Shown here in pieces: positions 20,982 through 28,923 of a DNA stretch of 32,776 nt. Both the position numbers and the translations under genes were made by a program. This stretch comes from JBKJZO01 sp046715235 (GTDB lineage: Bacteria; Actinomycetota; Actinomycetes; BP-191). Under the pieces are notes generated by a model, which worked only from the letters and a program-made list of their open reading frames with translations, ran no database searches and was not told where the DNA came from. How positions within the stretch are numbered: position 1 is the first letter of the stretch; each line of letters starts with the position of its first letter. The DNA lies in NCBI GenBank assembly GCA_046715235.1, contig JBKJZO010000059.1, positions 1 to 32,776 of the forward strand, written 5' to 3'.

Positions 20982-22451
20982 ATGCTGGAACGAGCGGAAA
21001 GTGACCCGCAACCCGGCCGACGAACGGCTCGCGCGCTGACCTGGAAGGCGCCCTGGCCTTTCAACGAGTGCCTTGTTGGCAGCACCTCCATCGCGTTCCT
21101 GCTTGCTCTCGGTCGCTGGGGCTCGCATCTGAGGGTGCCTGCCACGCCCGTGTACGTGACCGATGTCCTGGTGACCGGCGCGGCCGCCGTACTCCTGGTG
21201 CGGCTGCGTACGCACGGGCGGATCAGGGGATTCTCCAAGTGGGTTGCCCCACTGGCCGCGGTCGCTGTGCTGGCGCTCGTGCGGTTCGCGCTGGGAGGCA
21301 GGGCGGACCGGGACGCTTTGCGGGACCTCGCGCCCTACCTGTACGCCCTCGCGGCGTTCGCCCCGCTAGCCGGTGCCCCGGCGGGCGCCGCCAAACGGAC
21401 GCTGGAGCTCCTGCGCGGCGCGCTCCTCGTGCACCTCGTGTGGGTGACGGTCGTTGTTGCGTTCCCGGAGTGGGCGAAGAACTTGCCCGAGGTCGCGCCA
21501 GGGGTCGCTCTGCTCAGCCTGCGGCAGGACTTCGACTCGGCATGCATCATGCTGCTGGTCGTGTGCAGCGCCGTCCGCGTCCGGTTCCGCACGCTTGGTC
21601 TGCTCGCGGTCCTCGACCTGATGATCGCGATCTGGGCCTTGTCCGTTGTCCTCTACCTCAACTCCCGAGCCGGCGTGCTGTGTCTACTCGTGGCAGCCGC
21701 AATGATCCTCTATCGGGAATTCCGCAGGTGGCGCTCTCGCCGTGACGGCGCCACCATCAGCAGGCGTAGCCGGTTGGTCGCCCTCGCCGCTGGCGGCCTC
21801 GCGATGGTGCTCGCGGCAGTCATCCTGCCGCAATTGGCTGTGGTCAAGCGCATTGCGGCGCTCACCGCTCCCAGCGTCACTCAACAGCAGCCGACATCTG
21901 CCGATCCCGAGGGGGCGGGGACGGCGCGCGCACGGCTACAGGTATGGCGCGGCACGATCAACTACACGAACCGCAGCCTGGAACGTCAGGCCTTCGGCGT
22001 CGGCTTCGGCCCCGACTTTCTGCACGACGCCGGCGTTGACGTGATCTTCGAAGGCGTCGTGTACGAGGGCGTACGTGCGCCGCACAACTACCTCGTCAAC
22101 ACCTACGCCCGCATGGGCATCGTCGGGGTGCTCGTCATTGGCTTCGCCCTGCTGTTCACCACTACGCAAGGGATGCTTCTGCTGCGGCATGACAACTCGG
22201 AATTCGCGTACCTGCTCGTCGCAATTGTCTGGTTCACCGTGGCCACCGCGATGGTCGGGGTCATTCTCGAGTCACCGTTCGGGGCTCTCCCGGCGTTCTG
22301 GGCTGCCGGCTGCATCGTCTACCTGCGACGGTTCGCCTCTACGCCCCCACCAGTCGATCGCTCGCTGTCCGGCGACAGCCTTGGCAATTCGTTTCAGTCC
22401 CCGGCGGCCATAGACGTAGCCAACCAAGGCGGCGAACCAAGCTCTCGATAG
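20982..22451 (+). CDS. wzy: Wzy-type O-antigen/capsule polymerase
   Basis: Membrane protein of 489 residues from ATG 20982, or 492 from GTG 20973. About ten to twelve hydrophobic helices flank one large external loop. Wzy_C-type signatures are LNSRAGVLCLLVAAAMIL, then ARLQVWRGTINYT, FGVGFGPDFL, and APHNYLVNTYARMGIVGVL, whose His-Asn is conserved in polymerases and ligases of this family. It would join flipped repeat units outside the membrane, partnering Wzx (11758-13260). A WaaL-like ligase is the alternative but has no lipid A context here. The last 180 bases overlap the convergent GT2 gene, so its C-terminal tail of about 38 residues is encoded antisense to that gene. Confidence 0.83.
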   Translation: MLERAESDPQPGRRTARALTWKAPWPFNECLVGSTSIAFLLALGRWGSHLRVPATPVYVTDVLVTGAAAVLLVRLRTHGRIRGFSKWVAPLAAVAVLALVRFALGGRADRDALRDLAPYLYALAAFAPLAGAPAGAAKRTLELLRGALLVHLVWVTVVVAFPEWAKNLPEVAPGVALLSLRQDFDSACIMLLVVCSAVRVRFRTLGLLAVLDLMIAIWALSVVLYLNSRAGVLCLLVAAAMILYREFRRWRSRRDGATISRRSRLVALAAGGLAMVLAAVILPQLAVVKRIAALTAPSVTQQQPTSADPEGAGTARARLQVWRGTINYTNRSLERQAFGVGFGPDFLHDAGVDVIFEGVVYEGVRAPHNYLVNTYARMGIVGVLVIGFALLFTTTQGMLLLRHDNSEFAYLLVAIVWFTVATAMVGVILESPFGALPAFWAAGCIVYLRRFASTPPPVDRSLSGDSLGNSFQSPAAIDVANQGGEPSSR

Positions 22452-23171
22452 AGCGGCCCCCGCACGGTGCCACCCCAGCACGGAACACCGCGCCTGGTGC
22501 ATCTCGCGCAGTGCGCGGTGCGGGCGCAGGTCGCTGAGGCCTCCTTCCAGGTAGATGACGTCGACTCGAGGCCAGACGCGCGGTGCCGAATGCCGGCCCA
22601 GTCGCAACGTCGCGTGATAGTCAGCGGCAAGCGGAAACGAGAGGTCGAAGCCGCCGAGTTCGCGCAGGGTCTCGGTTCGGTAGAAGACCGTCTGGTGAAT
22701 GATGTTGTTGGCGCCGAGGGCATGCCGCCACCAGTTGTAGCGTGGCGCCTTCAGTGGGCGGACTCCTCGGCCCATGCTGTCGGTCACCCTTGCCACTCCG
22801 AACGCCCATTGCCACCGCTCGGTTCGGTAGTCCTCGATCGCCGAACTCAGCACGTCGTCGTGCGCGTACACGTCGCCCGCGTTGAGGAAGGTCACGAGCT
22901 CTCCGGTAGCCATCGCGAGGCCTTTGTTCATTGCGTCGTAGACGCCCTGGTCTCGCTCGCTCACGATCACGGTTTGATCGAACGCCGCATGCTCGCGCGC
23001 TGCTTCGACTGATCCGTCGGCTGAGCCCCCGTCCATGATGATGTGCTCGACCCGCCGCTCACTCTGGCGCGACAGACTCGCCAGTGTCTGCTCCAGGCCG
23101 TCGCGATCGTTGAGCGTCACGGTGACGACGGTCAGCGCGTTGGGAGTCATGGCGGCCGGAGAGTACTCCAT
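22272..23171 (-). CDS. GT2 family glycosyltransferase (GT-A fold)
   Basis: Protein of 299 residues from ATG 23171, with AAGGGTG ten bases upstream; ATG 23150 is an alternative without a good ribosome site. The GT-A signature is VVTVTLNDRDGLEQTLASL, HIIMDGGSADGS, SERDQGVYDAMNKGLAMATGELVTFLNAGD (the metal-binding Asp region) and IIHQTVFYRTETLRELGGFD. This is the WcaA/WbbD-like subgroup. It adds a sugar to the growing repeat unit on the cytoplasmic side. Its 3' end overlaps the convergent wzy by 180 bases, and its last 15 residues are charged and unlike the family. Confidence 0.85.
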   Translation of the reverse strand: MEYSPAAMTPNALTVVTVTLNDRDGLEQTLASLSRQSERRVEHIIMDGGSADGSVEAAREHAAFDQTVIVSERDQGVYDAMNKGLAMATGELVTFLNAGDVYAHDDVLSSAIEDYRTERWQWAFGVARVTDSMGRGVRPLKAPRYNWWRHALGANNIIHQTVFYRTETLRELGGFDLSFPLAADYHATLRLGRHSAPRVWPRVDVIYLEGGLSDLRPHRALREMHQARCSVLGWHRAGAALSRAWFAALVGYVYGRRGLKRIAKAVAGQRAIDWWGRRGEPSQVDDAAGSPERRESPER

Positions 23172-23214
23172 CCGTTGCGTTCACCCTTCGAATCCCGGAC
23201 GAGTGCGTCGCCGG

Positions 23215-23220
23215 TACCAT
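23215..23220 (+). promoter_or_regulatory. Candidate -10 box for the GT2 gene at 23231
   Basis: TACCAT (TANNNT) ends ten bases before ATG 23231 in the 59-base divergent gap. No ribosome site is visible, so a very short leader or leaderless start is possible. Confidence 0.3.
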
Positions 23221-23230
23221 TCGGCGCACG

Positions 23231-24211
23231 ATGGGAATTCGGAAGAGGACCGCTGACCCTGGCGGGCTCAGCGCGGTGCGGGATCTACCGCGGGTTTCGA
23301 TCGTCGTACCGTCGTTTAATCAGTGCTCGTACCTGGTGGAGGCTCTGCAGAGCCTGGTGTCCCAAGATCACCCCGACCTCGAACTGATCGTGATGGACGG
23401 CGGGTCCACGGATCACTCGGTTGGCGTGATCAAGGGTTTCGCCGGTCACTTGGCTTACTGGCAGTCCACACCCGATGGCGGCCAGGCAGCCGCGCTTCGC
23501 GCCGGATTCGAGCGCGCGACGGGCGAGATCCTCGGTTGGCTCAACAGCGACGATGTCCTGTGTCCCGGTGCGCTTTCGTTCGTCGCCGAAGCATTCGCGA
23601 GCGACGCGAGCCTCATGTGGCTGTACGGCGATTCGCTGCTTCTGGACTCCGAGTCCAGGATCGTCGAGGAGCAGTACCAGGTGCAGGTCTCCGCCGCGGA
23701 GCTGGCTTCCCTGCAGGTGTTTCTTCCGCAGGAGTCGACGTTCTTCCGGCGCGACCTCTACGCCGAGGTCGGCGGGGTAGACCCTTCCTTCACGCACGCG
23801 ATGGACTATGACCTCTGGCTGCGCTTCGCCATGGTCGCGCCGCCGCGTCACTTCGATCGAATCCTTGGCTCGTTCAGGGTCGTCGAAGGACAGAAGTCGG
23901 GCGACAAGGAGCGCTACAGCGCCGAGCAGGCGCGCGCTCGCACTCGGTACTCGGGTCCACTCATTCCGGTGCCGCAGCTGTCAGCGGCGCGGTACCGCCT
24001 GCGCTTGCGGCTGATAGCCGCGAGAGTTGCACATCAGCACGTTCGCCTCGTCTGGCGCCTGCCGATGAGATCGCTGCGCACACTGACCGGTCGCGGCACA
24101 TCCGTCACGAGGTCGGTTCCCCGTGACGCCGCAGTGCTCGTCGGCTACGCCGCCGCGGCGCTAGCGGCGCGGCGTGCCGGACGGATTCTGATCGGTCGTC
24201 GCCGTTCGTGA
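23231..24211 (+). CDS. GT2 family glycosyltransferase (GT-A fold)
   Basis: Protein of 326 residues from ATG 23231. VSIVVPSFNQCSYLVEALQSL, LIVMDGGSTDHSV, DGGQAAALRAGFERATGEILGWLNSDD (DxD-like metal site) and PQESTFFRRDLYAEVGGVD follow in family order, and MDYDLWLRFA is the usual acceptor-site motif. The C-terminal 90 residues include two weakly hydrophobic stretches (VLVGYAAAALAARRAG) that could bind the membrane. It acts on the lipid-linked oligosaccharide; donor unknown. It ends 46 bases from the convergent ABC ATPase gene. Confidence 0.85.
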   Translation: MGIRKRTADPGGLSAVRDLPRVSIVVPSFNQCSYLVEALQSLVSQDHPDLELIVMDGGSTDHSVGVIKGFAGHLAYWQSTPDGGQAAALRAGFERATGEILGWLNSDDVLCPGALSFVAEAFASDASLMWLYGDSLLLDSESRIVEEQYQVQVSAAELASLQVFLPQESTFFRRDLYAEVGGVDPSFTHAMDYDLWLRFAMVAPPRHFDRILGSFRVVEGQKSGDKERYSAEQARARTRYSGPLIPVPQLSAARYRLRLRLIAARVAHQHVRLVWRLPMRSLRTLTGRGTSVTRSVPRDAAVLVGYAAAALAARRAGRILIGRRRS

Positions 24212-24257
24212 GAAGGCCCGGCCGAGGCGTGCCGCGAGTTCGTCGCGTCGCACTCGG

Positions 24258-25580
24258 TCAGCCCTGGCCGTGCGCTCTTTCGGCATCGACGCGTGGAGTG
24301 GACTCCACTGTCCAGTCCAGCATGGGACGAACGACACCAGGCCACTCGTTGGCGTACTCGCCGCGCACGCCGTCCCCTGTGCTGCGATCGACGACCTGGA
24401 ACGACACGGCGTCGCGTTCGAGCACATGAACGTGCGTGGGGTTGTACGTGCTGATTGCCGCGAGTATCAGGTGGCGTCCCTCGGCGAGGAAGTTTGCGGG
24501 AATGCTGCACACCGCGCGCACGATGCCGGGGCGTCGCGGGCTGGCACGCCACGCGGCGTCGTTCCAGTCGTTCGTGACGAACAGCAGCACGCCGTCGTCG
24601 TTGGTCAGGTGGAGGTTGACGGAAGGAAGCAGTCCGTCCGCGTCTTTCAGCTGCCAGTACTCGACCTCGATGTCGACCGGCTTGCGGATGTCGGCCTCTT
24701 CAGTGGCGATCCCGTCGCTCAAGACGCGAACCGACTTCAGCCGGACCAGATCGTCTCCCGGCGCGGTCGCGATGTCGTCCCAGACGCGTTCGACCGAAGA
24801 TCCGAGTCCCGAGTCGAGGTAGGTGCGCACGACATCCTGTGGCGCGCCGTCCGCGAGTACGCCGCCTTGGTCGAAAAGCACCACCCGGTCGCACAGCCGT
24901 AGCACGGCAGGCATGGAGTGCGACACGAAGACGACCGTGCGTCCGGTGCTCCCGATCTCCTCCATGCGCCCCAGGCACTTCTTCTGGAACTCCGCGTCGC
25001 CCACGGCGAGCACTTCGTCGACGAGCAGGATCTCCGGCTCGAGATGCGCGGCGACGGAGAAGGCCAACCTCAGATACATGCCCGACGAGTAACGCTTGAC
25101 GGGTGTGTCGAGGAACTTCTCCACACCGGCGAAGTCGATGATCTGGTCGAGTTTCGCCTTGATCTCGGGTCGGCTCATACCAAGGATCGCGCCGTTCAGA
25201 GCGATGTTGTCTCGCCCCGACAGCTCCGGGTGAAAGCCGGTGCCCACCTCCAGCAGTGAGCCGACGCGGCCGCGGACGACGGCGCGCCCTTCGCTCGGCG
25301 CGGTGACGCGCGAGAGGATCTTCAGCAGCGTGCTCTTGCCGGCTCCGTTGCGACCGATGACCCCAACGCGCTCGCCGGCTTCGACGGCAAACGAGACGTT
25401 GCGAAGCGCCCATAGCTCGCGCTCGTCGTTCTGCTGCTTCCGACCCAGCCTGCCGAGACCGCTTGCCAACTCTTCTCGCAGCGAGCGGTATCCGGCCTTG
25501 CCCTCGCCGGTCGAGGCCCCCAGCAGGTAGCGCTTACCGATGCCCTCTAGCCGGAGTACCGCGGAGTCGTCAGATGACAT
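24258..25580 (-). CDS. wzt: Wzt-type ABC transporter ATPase with C-terminal domain
   Basis: Protein of 440 residues from ATG 25580, overlapping the permease end by 11 bases. Residues 1-260 form the ATPase: Walker A GRNGAGKS (76-83), signature YSSGM (164-168), Walker B ILLVDE (184-189) and switch His221. Residues 275-440 form a beta-rich extension (KPVDIEVEYWQLKD, NLHLTNDDGVLLFVTND), matching the Wzt carbohydrate-binding domain that recognises the end of the finished glycan in E. coli O8/O9a-type exporters. It powers export of a completed polysaccharide with the adjacent permease. The presence of a C-terminal domain suggests that the exported chain carries a terminal modification. Confidence 0.88.
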   Translation of the reverse strand: MSSDDSAVLRLEGIGKRYLLGASTGEGKAGYRSLREELASGLGRLGRKQQNDERELWALRNVSFAVEAGERVGVIGRNGAGKSTLLKILSRVTAPSEGRAVVRGRVGSLLEVGTGFHPELSGRDNIALNGAILGMSRPEIKAKLDQIIDFAGVEKFLDTPVKRYSSGMYLRLAFSVAAHLEPEILLVDEVLAVGDAEFQKKCLGRMEEIGSTGRTVVFVSHSMPAVLRLCDRVVLFDQGGVLADGAPQDVVRTYLDSGLGSSVERVWDDIATAPGDDLVRLKSVRVLSDGIATEEADIRKPVDIEVEYWQLKDADGLLPSVNLHLTNDDGVLLFVTNDWNDAAWRASPRRPGIVRAVCSIPANFLAEGRHLILAAISTYNPTHVHVLERDAVSFQVVDRSTGDGVRGEYANEWPGVVRPMLDWTVESTPRVDAERAHGQG

Positions 25581-26406
25581 CAGCGAATCCGTGTTCGACG
25601 CGCCGGAAGTAGAACAACCCACTGACGAGGATCACGCTCAACGCCAGAAAAGAGATGCCCATGAGTCCCCACGGCGGGGGGCCCGCTCCCAGGAGGGCCC
25701 ACCGGAAGCCCTCGACAACGCCTGCCATGGGGTTGAGCCCGGCGATGAAGCGGAACCGCTCCGGAATGATCGTCGCGGGGTAGATAACCGGAGTCGCGAA
25801 CAACCACACCTGGATGATGAACGGCACGGCGTAGCGGACGTCGCGGTACCGCACGTTCACAGCCGCGAGCCACACGCCGATGCTGGCGGCCGCGAGAAAC
25901 GCAAACGCGATGAACAACGGCAGGAGTAGTGCCGTCAGCGGTGGCGCCATGCCGTAGATAGCCATGAGGCCGAGTAGCAGGGCGGACGCGATGAGCACAT
26001 CGGGCAAGAACGACACCATGGCACCCGCCGGCAGAACCAGGCGCGGAAACCACACGCGGGAGACGAGGTTGGCGCTGTTGACCAGGCTGTCCGCCGCGGC
26101 CCCCATGGCATTGGCGAAGAAGGTCCATGGAACGAGTCCGGCAAACGCGAACACGGCGTACGGAACGCCCTCGACCGTCGGGATCTTTGCCAGGTTGCCG
26201 AAGAAAATCGTGAACACTGCCATCATGAGGAGCGGCTGCAGAACCGCCCACGCCACGCCCAACGACGCCTGTGCGTAGCGCACCTTGATGTCGCGCCATG
26301 CAAAGAACAGGAGCAGGTCTCTGGCGCGCCATACCTCACCGAGGCGCAGAGCCGACCAGCCGTGGGGTGGCTCCATGACGACCGTGCCTGCGGTGTGCAC
26401 GCTCAT
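25570..26406 (-). CDS. wzm: Wzm-type ABC-2 polysaccharide export permease
   Basis: Protein of 279 residues from ATG 26406; a longer frame from 26466 lacks a ribosome site. Six hydrophobic segments are visible after FFAWRDIKVRYAQASLGVAW, the conserved amphipathic entry of Wzm/RfbD-type permeases. GLVPWTFFANAMGAAADSLVNSANLVSRVWFPR and the LNPMAGVVEGFRWALLG segment near the end are family hallmarks. It pairs with the downstream ATPase to export a full-length polysaccharide on its polyprenyl carrier. It is divergent from a GT2 gene at 26485. Confidence 0.9.
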   Translation of the reverse strand: MSVHTAGTVVMEPPHGWSALRLGEVWRARDLLLFFAWRDIKVRYAQASLGVAWAVLQPLLMMAVFTIFFGNLAKIPTVEGVPYAVFAFAGLVPWTFFANAMGAAADSLVNSANLVSRVWFPRLVLPAGAMVSFLPDVLIASALLLGLMAIYGMAPPLTALLLPLFIAFAFLAAASIGVWLAAVNVRYRDVRYAVPFIIQVWLFATPVIYPATIIPERFRFIAGLNPMAGVVEGFRWALLGAGPPPWGLMGISFLALSVILVSGLFYFRRVEHGFADVI

Positions 26407-26407
26407 T

Positions 26408-26466
26408 GAGGGATCATCCCATGGGGCACGCGTCCCTCGGAAAACCCGCGTGGCCTCAATGATCAT
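26408..26466. repeat. Two dyads in the wzm/GT2 divergent region
   Basis: GGGATCATCCC (26410-26420) is a perfect 11-base dyad and ATGATCAT (26459-26466) is a perfect palindrome; both contain GATCAT. GAGGGA at 26408 is also mirrored by TCCCTC at 26433. They lie in the 78-base gap between wzm and the divergent GT2 gene and may bind a regulator. Confidence 0.3.
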
Positions 26467-26484
26467 CGAGCAGAAGCGGCGCTG

Positions 26485-27528
26485 ATGCGGTTCTCAGTCT
26501 TTCTTCCCGTTCGCAACGGCGGAGGCCACTTTCGCGAATGCGTCGCTGCCGTGCTGGCCCAGACGCATCCGGATCTGTCGCTCGTAGTACTCGACAACGC
26601 GAGCACCGACGGCACTGCCGAATGGGCATCGGCGCTGGATGACCCCCGCGTCACGGTCGTGCGCTCGGCGGAAAGCCTCGGGATCGAGGCGAGCTGGCGT
26701 CGGATCCGCGATCTGCCGAAGGAGCAGTTCTCGACCATCATCGGGCACGACGACGTGCTGGATCCTCACTTCCTCGAGATCATGGCGGGACTTATCGGCG
26801 ACCAACCGGAAGCGTCGCTCTACCATGCGCACTTTCGCCTTATCGACGCCGACGGAGTTGTGGTGAGGTCGTGCAGGCCGATGCCGGCCATCGAGGACGC
26901 TGCCCAATTTCTCCGCGCGCGGCTGACCTTCAGCCGGGACTCGTTCGGCACGGGCCATGTGTTCCGGTCCGCCAAGTACGACGGGGTGGGTGGGATGCCG
27001 TCGTTCGCCAACCTGCTGTATGCCGACGACGCGCTCTGGCTCTCGATTCTTGGCTCGGGATTCACGGCGACCGCGGCCGAGGAATGTTTCTCCTACCGGC
27101 TGCACCCAGCAAGTACGTCGTTCTCGCCTGACCCGGACGGTGCCTACGACGCGCTCGACTCCTTCGTCGGCTTTCTGCACGATGCCTCGAACGACCCCGC
27201 GATCCGCGAGGTGGTCTGCGCGAATCTGCCGGGCCACCTGGTCGATATGTACCGGTGGGCCTACTTTGCGCAACGGCGGGAGCGTGGTCTTGGTCACCAC
27301 GATCGGCGCCATCTTCGCGCGCGGATCGAGTCGTCTGCGCGATTTGCGTCCGTCATGCTCGAGTCTGCAGACGCGCCTCGGGCCGCGGACTTCCCGGCCG
27401 TGGTCCGTCGCGAACTCTTCGTCCCGGGCGCGTACCCCGTGTGGCGTCTCCGCAGTACGGTGCGCGCTGTGCTGGATCGTCGCACTAGCCGCGTGCGGCG
27501 CGGCGGCATGGCTGCGTACCAGCAATGA
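26485..27528 (+). CDS. GT2 family glycosyltransferase (GT-A fold)
   Basis: Protein of 347 residues from ATG 26485. The GT-A domain runs FSVFLPVRNGGGHFRECVAAVL, LVVLDNASTDGTAEW, and FSTIIGHDDVLDPHFLE, where GHDD holds the metal-binding aspartates. The C-terminal 150 residues are less conserved and rich in Arg near the end, which would favour membrane contact. The ribosome site is weak. It overlaps the next gene by four bases (ATGA), so it probably transfers the sugar that the following reductase helps to make; that link is inferred. Confidence 0.83.
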   Translation: MRFSVFLPVRNGGGHFRECVAAVLAQTHPDLSLVVLDNASTDGTAEWASALDDPRVTVVRSAESLGIEASWRRIRDLPKEQFSTIIGHDDVLDPHFLEIMAGLIGDQPEASLYHAHFRLIDADGVVVRSCRPMPAIEDAAQFLRARLTFSRDSFGTGHVFRSAKYDGVGGMPSFANLLYADDALWLSILGSGFTATAAEECFSYRLHPASTSFSPDPDGAYDALDSFVGFLHDASNDPAIREVVCANLPGHLVDMYRWAYFAQRRERGLGHHDRRHLRARIESSARFASVMLESADAPRAADFPAVVRRELFVPGAYPVWRLRSTVRAVLDRRTSRVRRGGMAAYQQ

Positions 27529-28412
27529 GAATTCTCGTCACCGGTGCCTCCGGTTTCGTCGGTCGCGCTGTCGTTCGGCAGCTGCGCGAGCGCGATGCGA
27601 GTGTCGTCGCGATCCCTCACAGGTGGTCAGGACCGTCGGAACTGGCGCAGGCCGCCGGCGAGGGGCCGATAGACGCATGTGTGCACCTCGGCTGGTATGC
27701 CGGGGCGCCCGACTATCTCGTGAACGTCCGGGAGAACCGGCGTTCCCTTGACGACAGTCTCGATCTCGTCGAGCTGCTCTCGGACCGGGGCTGCGCCCGG
27801 CTGGTCGTCGCCGGAACCTCAGCCGAATACCGGTTCAGCACGGGTGTCCTGGTCGAAAGTAGCGAGATCGCGCCCTGGTCGGTCTACGGCGCAGCGAAGG
27901 CCGCGCTGCATCAACTTCTCAGCAGCTCGCTGCGTCCGCCGACCATGAGCGTCGCCTGGGGCCGCATCTTCAACATCACCGGCCCGGGCGAAGCACCGTC
28001 GCGGCTGCTCCCACATGTGGCACACGAGGTGCTGGCGGGTCGTCAGGTCGCGCTGTCCGACGGCGAGCAGTTCCGCGACTTCCTGCACGTGAACGACGTC
28101 GCGTCCGGCTTGATCGCGGCCATGGACGCGGGCCATGACGGCCCGGTCAACATCTGCTCGTCGGTCGGGGTACCCCTGCGTGACGTTCTCACCGCCCTGG
28201 CAGAGCGGCTTGGCGACCCCTCGCTGCTCCGTTTCGGTAAACGCCCGCGCGGGACCTACGACGCCGACAGCGTGGTCGGTGCCAATGCGACGCTACGGGG
28301 CCTTGGCTGGAGTCTGGCGTTCGACCTGGCGGCCACGCTCGACTCAGTCGCGGCGTACTGGTCGAAGCGCCTCGGCCACGCGCGGGATGGTCAGGACGTC
28401 AGCAGCGGGTAG
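27525..28412 (+). CDS. NAD(P)-dependent sugar epimerase/reductase (extended SDR)
   Basis: Protein of 295 residues from ATG 27525. MRILVTGASGFVGRAVV is the Rossmann motif, AGTSAEYR contains the catalytic Ser/Thr, and YGAAK is the Tyr/Lys pair. RIFNITGPGE and GEQFRDFLHVNDVASGL are typical. Short SDRs of this type next to RfbF/RfbG operons often reduce the C4 ketone of a CDP-4-keto-6-deoxysugar, as CDP-abequose synthase does. Here the convergent operon supplies exactly such an intermediate. Its 3' end overlaps the RmlC-like gene by 22 bases. The specific product is not determined. Confidence 0.78.
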   Translation: MRILVTGASGFVGRAVVRQLRERDASVVAIPHRWSGPSELAQAAGEGPIDACVHLGWYAGAPDYLVNVRENRRSLDDSLDLVELLSDRGCARLVVAGTSAEYRFSTGVLVESSEIAPWSVYGAAKAALHQLLSSSLRPPTMSVAWGRIFNITGPGEAPSRLLPHVAHEVLAGRQVALSDGEQFRDFLHVNDVASGLIAAMDAGHDGPVNICSSVGVPLRDVLTALAERLGDPSLLRFGKRPRGTYDADSVVGANATLRGLGWSLAFDLAATLDSVAAYWSKRLGHARDGQDVSSG

Positions 28413-28921
28413 GACGCGTCGCGCGGCGAGATGACCGCAGGCTCCCTCGGCCACTCGATCCCGAACGCCGGGTCGTCCCACCGCACGCCGGTCGAGCTCT
28501 CGGGGTGGTACTCCGTCGATATCTGGTAGTGCAGCTCCACGCCGTCGGTCAGCGTGATGAACCCGTGTGCGAATCCTCCCGGGATGTAGAGCGCTTCATG
28601 CCCATCCTCGGTCAACTCGCGCCCGAACCAACCCAACCGGGTCGCACTCCCGGGACGCAGGTCGACCATGACGTCGAAGACTCGGCCGCGGGTGCATCGC
28701 ACCAGCTTCGCCTCGGCCCATGGCTCGAGTTGGTAGTGCATCCCGCGCAGCGTTCCGGCAGTCGTGTTGTACGAGAAACTCGCCTGGGCCAACGTCGGAT
28801 CGAGACCGTGCTCGGCGAACGCCGCTGCGTCGTACAGCCGGCCGAAGGCGCCCCGATCGTCCGTCAGCGTCGAGGGGACGACCACGAAGGCACCGGCCAG
28901 CGGTGTTTCCTCGAAGTGCAC
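28391..28921 (-). CDS. RmlC-like NDP-4-keto-6-deoxyhexose 3(,5)-epimerase
   Basis: Protein of 176 residues from GTG 28921, two bases after the methyltransferase stop; the longer frame lies inside that gene. The cupin signature is SYNTTAGTLRGMHYQ with catalytic His62, EAKLVRCTRGRVFDVMVDLRPGS, YIPGGFAHGF, and EYHPESSTGVRWDDP. This is the RmlC/RfbC family that epimerises C3 and/or C5 next to a 4-keto group. Because the operon makes a CDP sugar, it probably acts on a CDP-4-keto-6-deoxyhexose, methylated or not, rather than on dTDP-sugar for rhamnose. No rmlA, rmlB or rmlD companion is seen. Confidence 0.83.
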   Translation of the reverse strand: MHFEETPLAGAFVVVPSTLTDDRGAFGRLYDAAAFAEHGLDPTLAQASFSYNTTAGTLRGMHYQLEPWAEAKLVRCTRGRVFDVMVDLRPGSATRLGWFGRELTEDGHEALYIPGGFAHGFITLTDGVELHYQISTEYHPESSTGVRWDDPAFGIEWPREPAVISPRDASYPLLTS

Positions 28922-28923
28922 CG

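Noticed and set aside
28391..28921. RmlC-like protein as part of a dTDP-rhamnose pathway
   Set aside because: No rmlA, rmlB or rmlD is in the window and the gene is in an operon with CDP-sugar enzymes.
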